The position numbers and the translations under genes are program-made. Source: Calvatia gigantea (taxonomy: Eukaryota > Basidiomycota > Agaricomycetes > Agaricales > Lycoperdaceae). Taken from it: a stretch of 64,000 nt of DNA. The first letter of the stretch is position 1, and every line of letters starts with the position of its first letter. The notes below the pieces were generated by a model. That model was given only the letters and a program-made list of their open reading frames with translations. It had not been told where the DNA came from and ran no database searches. The DNA lies in contig JACAAK010000007.1 of the NCBI GenBank assembly GCA_025093985.1, positions 744,001 through 808,000 on the forward strand. Reading direction: 5' to 3'. Positions 55,467 to 64,000 of the stretch are shown piece by piece.

Positions 55467-58400
55467 TCAGGTGGTTGAGTAGTAAGGGAGAATATAAGTA
55501 TTACCACTAACAACCGGTCCAATTATTGCACAACTTTCTGACGCTTTCATTCCGAGAACTGTCACATAGACCTTATCCTTGTCAACGGCCCTCACCAAGC
55601 TCCCGAAATTGGGCCCATGGTGTCCAGAGAACGTCTTTCGCTTGCGCCCACCGTGAAGCATCCCGATGCTGAGACAGCCTGAGCCTGCGTAGCATGCATT
55701 GAGGATTATAAGGACTTACTTTAATTGACGCCGTCAAGTCGACCTTTTCCATACCAAAATGTCTTGTGCGTCGATACCAGCGTGCAACACACAAGGACCT
55801 GAATAGACGCTCTGTGTCTAGTTGGTTCAGCGGAAACCTTTGAGACACAAGCTTCTCTCGAAGCTCCTTAGGGGCCTACATGGGAACGATCCAAACTTAG
55901 TATGGTGATGTATCATGGGCGACGGGGGGTGCAGGACTTACTCGCTTATTAAGCCAACGCAGGAACGACCCCGCGTGGAACTCCTCGCCCTCCATAAATA
56001 CCAGGTTGAGACTCTCAAAGGTTTCAACTAGTTCCTGGGCATTGACTAGGAGGTGCATATTTGCAAACCTGGCGGGAGGGCTCTCGGTCAGAAAATCTAT
56101 CCAATTTGTGCGCGCTGTCGAGAGTAATCCCTTCTGGAGTTTACCGGCAAGGGAAGAATCGTTATTAGGGAGCCAGAAGACTTTTATTCCAGCATGACCT
56201 GTTCAACTTCATCGATACAGACTCTGGTGAATAAGGAAGGATTGAACCTACCTTGGGCGGTCATTGACTGTTTCATGATCCTGGTATAACATCGCCATAG
56301 ATTAGTGAGTTGCTGATTCAAGTCAATATGATAGGTTTGAGAACGAGAGTGGTCGAGGAGGAAATCAGAGAAGGAAGCATGGAAGAAAGAAATGCCCTCC
56401 GTCTGAGCCGCCTTGAGAGGTGGTCGTGTTAAGACTGACTGTAGCTTGCGCAGAGCAGCGTAAGCCTCATTCTGCCGCAATCCTAGAATGTTGCAGGCTT
56501 CGACAAGAGGCCCATCCCGTACATTGTAGAATCCAAGAAGAGATTTTGCAATAGGAAGGAGGCGCTTGGAGATGTCGGACATGATCGAAGAGTAGAGTAA
56601 GTCGATCATATGGAATGGTTTATCATCGTCGGCGGTAGGATACTGTTCCGCCCGATCAATCAAGGAGACGACATGCTCAAGGCGAGCAACAGGATCTTCA
56701 TCGGAGACGTATCTGACTACAGTCGTCGCGAAAACGAAAAGCCCAGACGATTTTTTCGCAACCTTGACAAAATCACCATCCGATGGCCAGCGTGACTGTG
56801 CCTGGCATTAGCTCAGAGTATTTTTTCTTGGTCACCTCGAATTCTTTGTGAAGGTAAAGTTCAACGTCTCGGGTGGCTTCATCAGAATCAACGGGTATGA
56901 CGAGCTCCCAAAGCTCAGATGACCGACCCTGAAACTGCTCGTGGATTTGTAACCACGCTTTCTTCAAGTTCTCTTCCGGCCTGCTTGCGATGACCCAGAT
57001 GAAAGGTGTGGATGCGACATGGTTGAAAATAGAGTCAGAAATGAGGTTCAGAATTCGACATTGATTATCTGAGTCTGGGGTATTTTGGCATTCGTCTAAA
57101 CCATCCAGAAACATAACCCACCGACGTGGGCCAACTTGAACGTGATTTTCAATGAAGGGCACGACAAAGAACGTCCGAAACTGGTCGTCGATGGATTTGG
57201 TTAGACATGTGGGGTCGTCTTCCATTCTCATCCCGATGTACCGACAGTATTCTGGGTTGGCGACAGCCAAAGCATACGCCAAAGTAGGGAGCGTTTTTTT
57301 CGGGTCATCGCGGTGGTTGGGTCGCGAAAAGAACAGCGTCGCACAGGTAGCGCGCGGAGATATTTCTTCCACAACAGTTTGCATGATCGCGCTTTTTCCA
57401 ACACCAGCCGGACCATGTATCCATATAACCCTTGTTCCTGGGGTGACACTTTTGATACGGGCCCGGAGATCTTGTCGAATAGATGTCCGGGTGCCCGGGT
57501 GGCACCTAGGAGGTGGGTCGCGTTCAGCGGAGTTGAACTCAGCCCCAGGGATAACGTGCTCCTTCAGTTCTTTCAGAACTGAATTGTTGTTTAGCAATGC
57601 GGTTTGTTGAAGGGCAAATCAAAATTACTCACTACTCTGCTTTCCCTTCCCACCGTTTTGATGAATGTGGACATTTTGGTGCCGTGCAATAAAGGTAGGG
57701 TTTCCGGGCTCTCCATTCAGGCCTGTAATTTCGTCCAGCGTCGGAAAACAAGTCGGTTGTTGAAGTCGAAAGTGTAGTACAAGGTGACATACCTTGATTT
57801 GGCGAGCTTCGAGATAGACTTGCCTGGGAGACTTCCTGGCTAGATACATGGGGTTCCTGATGAGAGGACGGCGTTGGCGTCCGATGGTAATGGAGTTGAA
57901 GATGTTGATTTTCTCCAATGATTGGACGGTCGAGGATAAAGTCATGTGCGCCTGTAAACATGCCCCCAGTTTCATCTGTTGAGGGACGATCCACAGAAGC
58001 TTTAGATATGGCTTCGGAGGTTCTGGAGAGCATACCTTCATTGTCCTGAACGGGAGGCGTGGGCGATCGGGAGACTTGAAGTTGACTTGCAACCTGGACA
58101 CCATCGCTGAGAGGCGGTGTTGTCGTGATTGGAGGTGCAGAGGTCGCAAGAAACGGTTCTAAGGAGTCTGGGATAGTCGGTGCCGGATTTTCTGGTACAG
58201 CAGATGCCTTCTGGGAAGTGATACTATTTTGTGCATACAGGTTTTGTACCACCTCTTTGGGCCAAGAACTCAGCGATAGGGCAAGATAAAGTATTCCGAA
58301 CTGTACCTTGGCCCGCCGGGATTGGAGGTGTGGGGATCTGAGAGACCAGGGGTTGGGCATGGACATTCGAGGATGGCTTGGGAGGTTTAGGCATCAAGCG

Positions 58401-58839
58401 GGAGAGAGATAATTCCGAAGGCGCCAAAATTGTTGTTTCCAACTGCCTTGTACGTGATGTCGCCGAGACGGTTTCGTGATTTTGAACGTGGGCGTTGGTG
58501 ATTGTTGCTTTGTACAGAATTTCAGCAATTGCATCCTTCCAGAAGCGCTGGAAATGTACCCCTGTCGTGTGAAACAATAATCATGGGAGTCTGAGGATTT
58601 AAGGACTTGTCTGTGGTCGGAATGCGTTCTTCTGGCGATGGTGGAGCTGCAGGTGTAGGTGGTAGATTCGGGGGAGACGAAGGACTTGAGGAAAGCAAAG
58701 CTGTTAAAGGAGCCGGTACGATTAGCCGTGTTCGTATCGGCGAAGATGATGCCCGCAGAATGCTATCGTCACTTTGAGTACTCGAGCCCCAGAATAACGT
58801 GTTGAGCCAGAATTTCAACGACCTATCGAGGGAAGCCAT
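55467..58839 (-). pseudogene. NLR-7: NACHT gene with frameshifts, minus strand
   Basis: It starts at 58839 with MASLDRSLKFWLNTLFW, followed by long Pro/Ser/Thr-rich exons (58840-57950), a FTGAHDFILDRPIIGE segment (about 57955-57900) and FIARHQNVHIH. The NACHT exon (57590-56790) has NSAERDPPPRCHPGTR, HGPAGVGKSA, VMFLDGLDEC and WVIASRPEENLKK. A one-base shift near 56800 (after YSELMP) breaks the frame before the winged-helix part, which continues in the next frame and through 56184. The C-terminal module is shifted again near 55630 (WAQAKDVLW versus FGSLVRA). It ends AIIGP...YILPYYSTT at 55467. It faces NLR-6, 112 bp away, tail to tail. Confidence 0.8.
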
Positions 58840-60179
58840 TCTGGGCGAGGAGGTAGATACTAGATAGGTAGCAGGAGCGCATGTTGGAGGCGTGCAGCTA
58901 TATTTGAGATTGATTGATTAGATCAGGACGCAAACCCTGTAAGCACTTGACGGCTAAGATCAGAGCGTTTCCACCGATTCCAAAAAGGGAGCGGGGCTGG
59001 ATTTAAAAAACTAAGATACCATAATTTCAACGCATCAGCGCAGCAGATACGAGGAGGAGACAAGACGACATCTTTGGAGTGTGAGTGCGGAGACCTGGAC
59101 CACCACGTTGCGCTACGTGTGTTCTCGAGAAAGTCGCTAGAGGGTGAACCTTTGGTGAACATGTGAGGGGCCAAACTAGGGTGGTCGGGTGCCAAACATC
59201 CTGGCAGCTTCGACTAACGTAGAAGACCGGAAGTGCACTTAAGCGTCCAGTGGCGAGACTAACCTTTGTCCGCAAACTCAGGGGAAGGTTGAGAACATAA
59301 GGGGAAGCAGTGTGCGCATTTGGGGGTCGTGACGCCCTGAGTAGTTGCGCATGGCGCGTTGCAGCTAAAAGTTTTGTTCTCACCATACTGCATGGAATAA
59401 CACGCTATATCGGCGATAATTGTCCGACCAAGAAGGCGCAATCTTTGCAGAACAGCGCCCAATTGAAAGGTTTCTTAGTCTGCGTCAACTCCGCTGTGCC
59501 CCGCATTATCCGCTGTCCATCCGTGAGACGAAAATGAGGACACTTCCTGGGGCAGTGGGGTAACAAAATGTTCGCCTAGTTTTTCATCATCAGCCAGAAC
59601 GGCCAGTTGTTAGGATCTCCCACTCATCCGCCGTGGTCCCAATGAACAAAAATCGGGAATTCGGTCTTGCCCTCTTAAGGTCTCCAGAAGCCTTTCCCAA
59701 TCTTCCGGCCACCTCACCCAACTCAACTTCTCACTCGCCCAAGTGTCCGCCCAGTCTGATACACGACCGATATTTCCAAATTCATTTTTTGCAGTCACAA
59801 CATCTGACTGCGTCCGCGGATCGCAAAAGCATGGATAGCATCTAGCAGGACGTGGTGGGCTTAAAAGACACAACACCTGGGACCGACCTGGGACTTCGTC
59901 CGAGTTGCGAACACAATTTATAAAAATTTGATTCACTGAAGGCGAGTCGTGATGGGTGCAAGACTTGACAGTAAAACATAACATATAAATACAATGCCGA
60001 CAGATCCTCAAACTAAACTCAAGTTGTTCCAAAATATTGTCCACGTCAACAGAGGAGGTTCAGCTCTCCTGAGCTGGAGTACCTGGGGTCACTGGTGCGC
60101 CTTTTAAGCGCAATCGTTGAACCCCCCCATCTTTCGTCCCCACCCAGCACCAAATACCCTTCGGGCACCACGATGTCAG
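58840..60179. other. Region between NLR-7 and NLR-8
   Basis: No supported gene. A minus-strand open stretch near 59860-59610 (with EFGNIGRVSDWADTWASEKL and VRWPEDWERLLE) reads like real coding sequence but has no start, no recognisable family and is under 100 codons. It may be an exon scrap. Confidence 0.4.
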
Positions 60180-62793
60180 AAGCACTTACCCCAACAAATG
60201 CTGTCAAATCATGCATAGCGTGGTACTGAACCCAGAGACCTGTGTAAACGCGCTGTGTCTAGCTCCCAGAGAGAGAATACCCCGGTTTCAACCCTGTTCC
60301 GAATCTCTGGGGGAGCCTGCATGAATGTCAGTTCGTTTAATACTATTGTTGAAGCGTTGAAGGGACATGGCCTACGTCCTGACGAAGCCAACTCAGGAAC
60401 TCCTCAATAGGAAATTCACTCGCGTCTAGAAAGGCTAAGCCGAGGTTTTCAAAGGCTTTGATCACCGCTAGAGGATCGATTTGGAGGCCTCTAGCCGATC
60501 GGGAACCAGAGTTATTCATCACAACCTCGACCCAACTGTGCTGAGCCGTCCAATGTAGCTGCTTCTGGATTTCATCAGTAAGGGAGGCGTTATTGCCGGG
60601 TAACCAAGAAATCCTTAGTCCACCGCATCCTTTCCAGATGCGTCAACATCACGACCCAAAACATACAGTGAACAAGCGCACCTTGGCTCGTCACAGATTG
60701 TTCGATGATATTGGTATAACATCGCCATATATTTGTGAGTTCTTGATTCAGGTCAACGTGGTACATTCCAGAACGGGAACGGTCAATGAGAAAATCAGGA
60801 AATGAAGCATGGAAGAACCGGATGCCGTTCACTTGGGCCACATCGGGGGAGGGATATATGAGGACCGACCGCAGCTTGCGCAAACCAGCATAAGCTTCGT
60901 TCTGCTGTATTCCTAATATATTGCAAGCTTCCACGAGGCCCGTTTCCCGTGGCCCGAAAGCCTTTCTGCGGACGGCTATGTCCTGAAGTTGGTAGAATCC
61001 AAGAAGGGATTTTACAATAGGAAGCAGCCGCCCTGGAATGTCCGACATAATTGAGGAGTAGAGTAAGTCGATCATATGGAATGGATTCTCGTTGACAGAA
61101 CCAGTATTTTGTTCCGCTTGATCAATTAAGGAGACGACAAACTTGAGGCGATAAACGGGGTCTTCATCTGAGACATAACTGGTGACAGTCGATGCGAAGA
61201 CAAACAGTCCGGAGGACTTCTTCGCAACCTTGACGAAATCGCCATCGGACGGCCAATGGGATTGCACTGGCATTAGCTCGGAATAGTTATTTCTGATCGT
61301 CTGAAATTGATGGTGAAGGTAGAGCTCGACATCTTGGGTGGCTTGGTCGGAATCGACTGGTATTTCAAGTTCCCAAAGATCGGCCTCCCACCCTTGCCCT
61401 TGAAATTGGTCTTGGACTTGCACCCATGCTTTTTTCAGGTTCTCCTCCGGCCGACTTGCAAGGACCCAAATAAATGGCGTGGATCCGGCATGGCGAAAGA
61501 TAGAGTCACAGATTAACTTCATAATACGACATTGGCTATCCGAATCCTTGGTATTTTGGCATTCATCCAGACCATCCAGAAACATAACCCATGGTCGTGG
61601 ACCGGCTTCAACGTGATTCTCAACGAAGGGAGTAACGAAGAGTGTCTGAAATTGGTCATCGAGAGATTTGGTAAGACACGTTGGGTTGTCCTCCACCCTC
61701 TTCCCAATGTACTGTTGATACTCAGGATTGGTGACGGCCAAACCGTACGCGAGAGTGGTGAAGACCTTCCTGGCATCGTCACGTTGGTTGGGTCGCGAAA
61801 AGAACAACGTCGCACAGACAAAATGTTGCGAAACCTCCTCAACCAGGGTTTGCATGATGGCGCTTTTCCCAACACCGGCCGGTCCATGCATCCACATGAT
61901 TCTCGTTTGCAAGCCAGGATCTTCGACGCGAGCCTGAAATTCTCCTCGAATGGCTGTCCGAGTGCCGGGATGGCACCTGGGAGGTGGATCGCGCTCCGCG
62001 GAATTGTACTCGGCTCCAGGAATGACACACTCCCTCAAAGCTTTCAGTGCTTGGACCGCGGCTCAGTGTACTGTATCTCAACGTGTTACATGTCGAAAGT
62101 TACTCACCCTTCTTCCTCCGCTTTTCTCTTCGCCCTTCATCCGCCTCATGAACTTGTGCGCTTTGCGCAATTAGAGCAGGGTTTCCGCTTGAGAAGCCTG
62201 TACTTTCGCCCATGATGAATTGAGAAGAGTTATTTCATAGGACCATGACCTGTCGAACTTGAACACACCTTGCCTCGATGGGGGCTGTGGTGGACTGGAT
62301 TGAGGAGCTTCCATTGTGGGCTCCTGGAGTCGTTCATTCGAAGAATGGGGAACTCCGTGGTAATGGAGCTGAAATTGTTGGCTTTGTACCATGATTGGAT
62401 GGTCGATGACGAAGCTGTGTGCGCCTGTCAGGATTCCTGGACTCTGTGTTCCTGGGGGAAGACCTACAGGCGAAAGCGTTTTCTCAACAGCACATTATGA
62501 AGGAGGTGTCGGGGGCACATACCTTGATCCCTTCCAATAGGAGGTAAAGGCGTGTGGGTGTCCGAGGCCTGGTCTTCGATTCGAGTACGTTGCACGAGAG
62601 GTGGTGGTACTGCCGGTGTGTGTCTTGAGACTCTTGCATTTGAACGGAGCACAGCTTCTGGAGAACCAGAAATGTTCGACTCCAGCTGTTCTGGTACGGG
62701 TAATGTTTTCGGATCGGCGCTATCATTCTGGGTACTAAAGACCCAAGATGTTGTTCTCAGCCAAATGTCCTGCAACATCTCAAGGAAAGACAT
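60180..62793 (-). CDS. NLR-8: NACHT gene lacking the C-terminal module
   Basis: It starts at 62793 with the amphipathic MSFLEMLQDIWLRTTSW, then Pro-rich exons, a segment equivalent to the SHDF block (about 62430-62350) and a long NACHT exon to 60590 (482 open codons). The core is complete: NSAERDPPPRCHPGTR, HGPAGVGKSA, VMFLDGLDEC, WVLASRPEENLKK, SSGLFVFASTV, FFHASFPDFLIDRS. The next exons read ISWLPGNNASL, FENLGLAFLDASEFPIEEFLSWL and LDTARLHRSL. After VGKSA-type homology ends near 60190, the SQW...IGP...FYILPY module found in the paralogues is absent. The tail has open frames of unknown origin to about 60050. The end coordinate is approximate, and I cannot tell whether a different C-terminus was acquired or the gene is truncated. 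Confidence 0.65.
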
Positions 62794-63370
62794 CGTAAGG
62801 GAGTGGTGTGAAACGATTGGCATGGGACAACTTGTGCGCTAAAATCCCGCCGGAATTAGAATGGATTAAATCAGCATTTGGATCTGAGCGCTTCTAGGTG
62901 CCGTTGTGCAGGGTCGAGAAGTGGGCGCCTGTTGTGGGCTATCAGAGCGGTTGCATTCACCGACCCAGAGATGTTGGCATGTTGCGGTATTCTGAGCCTG
63001 AAGTTCCAAGGACGCCGGTTTAGGCTGGGTATGACCAACAAGTAGAGTTCCTTCCAGGATGCACTGGGATGAAATGATGGGGGTCGTTGTGGGGGTCTTT
63101 TTGGAGGGTATATGATTCAAGGAAAAGGGAAGGGGGTATGAAACTTCGACCAGACCGAGATTGTAGTATCCGGATTGCATTGGTGCGTATACCAAAGGTG
63201 AGTAAATTACTGCTATATTACTGTAGTCAACGAGAGCAAATGCAAGGTTGCCATGTTAAATATACGTGACCCGTCATTTGAGTGTTTCAAACGCCCAACA
63301 TTTCAGTTAATCCCCTGCACCGTAGGGGGTTGAATCTGCGGAATACGGAAATCAGTTGCTGGCTGCGGAA
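62794..63370. other. Intergenic, between kinase 3' end and NLR-8 5' end
   Basis: No supported gene. Both flanking genes are on the minus strand, so this holds the NLR-8 promoter. Confidence 0.45.
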
Positions 63371-64000
63371 TCACCAAATAGTGCTTTCCTTGAGCAGAAT
63401 GTCACGGACGCGGTTATAATCGACTCCAGCACCCGAATTGGCTCTCATCTCCTGCCAGAAGAAAAGGCCATTGTGAGGGCGCCAATTTGCTTCGGGTCTG
63501 TCGTCCAGAATGTTGAGGGCGGTGATGTCGCAATGGAGCGCTTCGCAAGTGGGTCGCTCAGGCAGGTATATAGCTCCAACACTTCTCCATGATTGCCCAC
63601 ATTCGAGGATCAACCTTATCATACTTCGCATCGATGTCGGCGGCATCTGGTAGGGGTGGGATCTCACGACGTGTTGCAAGGAGGACGACAACGCGTATAT
63701 CAGATAGTTTATAAAAAGGGAACTTGCGCGTAAGTACCTGGGACACGCTGGTCAATTCTTGGAGCAGATGCCAGGTGGGGGGACGGTCTTACTTCATAGC
63801 ATAAACAACTGAATGACCAGATGTCACTTTCAAACGTTTGTTTTACATTCTCATTATCTGGTTGCAGAAGCTCGGGCGCCATCCAGCGTGGTGTACCTTT
63901 GCTCACTTCGGAAGATGTCGTCAGTCCAGATGCGACCGCTATGTATGATAACCCGAAATCCCCAATTAGTGCACGGCCGTCATCGGAAATGAGGACGTTT
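63371..64000 (-). pseudogene. Protein kinase, C-terminal part, one frameshift; continues beyond window
   Basis: From the window edge the minus strand reads NVLISDDGRALIGDFGLSYI, the catalytic-loop Asn and DFG motif. GTPRWMAPELLQPDN (APE motif) and DIWSFSCLCYE follow, then a short intron and FPFYKLSDIRVVV, EIPPLP and MEKCWSYIPA. Here an extra T near 63561 shifts the frame; ERPTCEALHCDITALNILD continues in the next one to a stop at 63371. The DxWSFxC...CW...RPT pattern is that of the tyrosine-kinase-like Ser/Thr kinases expanded in mushroom-forming fungi. The N-lobe and HRD are outside the window. Without the one-base shift it would look normal, so it may be a recent pseudogene or a sequence error. 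Confidence 0.75.

Noticed and set aside
59027..59386. 119-codon minus-strand ORF between NLR-7 and NLR-8
   Set aside because: Low-complexity mixed composition, no motif, competing ORFs in other frames.
60060..60190. YLVLGGDERWGG tail of NLR-8 as a signal-peptidase-like motif
   Set aside because: Resemblance is a few residues only and a second frame is equally open; not enough to claim a domain.
1..64000. CRISPR arrays, bacterial operons, riboswitches
   Set aside because: The sequence is plainly fungal with spliced genes; no regularly spaced repeats were seen.
1..64000. tRNA or rRNA genes
   Set aside because: I found no A-box/B-box pair or rRNA-like stretch by eye; a tRNAscan run would settle it.

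Overview
This window looks like a chromosomal segment of a filamentous basidiomycete, most likely an Agaricomycete. The genes carry many short introns of about 45-65 nt with GT/AG borders. The housekeeping genes are fungal (NOP56, a HOS3-type histone deacetylase, a mitochondrial SAM carrier). There is a local expansion of NACHT NTPases with the signature typical of mushroom-forming fungi, in which an NSAERDPPPRCHPGTR-like block precedes the Walker A motif.

Region 1 (1-15303) is a nest of LTR retrotransposons: a decayed copia element (copia-1), a decayed minus-strand Ty3/gypsy element (gypsy-1), a younger copia element (copia-2), separate gypsy LTRs, and three solo LTRs of another family, each with a perfect 5-bp target duplication. 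The older copies are strongly CpG-poor and differ from copia-2 largely by CG to TG/CA changes, as expected from methylation-linked deamination or a RIP-like process.

Region 2 (15348-29799, plus strand) is a head-to-tail array of NACHT genes: a 3' remnant (NLR-1), a broken and chimeric copy (NLR-2), and three copies whose exon models close in frame from start to stop (NLR-3, 839 aa; NLR-4, 868 aa; NLR-5, 725 aa). Fragments of an acyl-CoA/4-coumarate ligase-like gene and of a DEAD-box helicase lie between them.

Region 3 (30500-52000) holds single-copy genes: NOP56 (-), a broken F-box-like gene (-), HOS3 (+), SAM carrier (-), an uncharacterised multi-exon gene (-), a 1090-residue double-RING protein (+) and a decayed aminopeptidase P (-).

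Region 4 (52943-62793) has three more NACHT copies: NLR-6 (+, frameshifted), NLR-7 (-, frameshifted) and NLR-8 (-, long NACHT exon intact but C-terminal module missing). The window ends inside the 3' part of a protein kinase gene (-).

The NLR-like genes share an architecture I cannot match to a named one: a short amphipathic N-terminal helix, a Pro/Ser-rich linker, a small AHDF/SHDF segment, the NACHT and winged-helix core, and a conserved C-terminal module ending in IGP...FYILPY. No WD40, ankyrin or TPR repeats are visible. Fungal NACHT proteins are generally linked to non-self recognition and programmed cell death, so this cluster is the best candidate here for an undescribed system. Its function remains inference.
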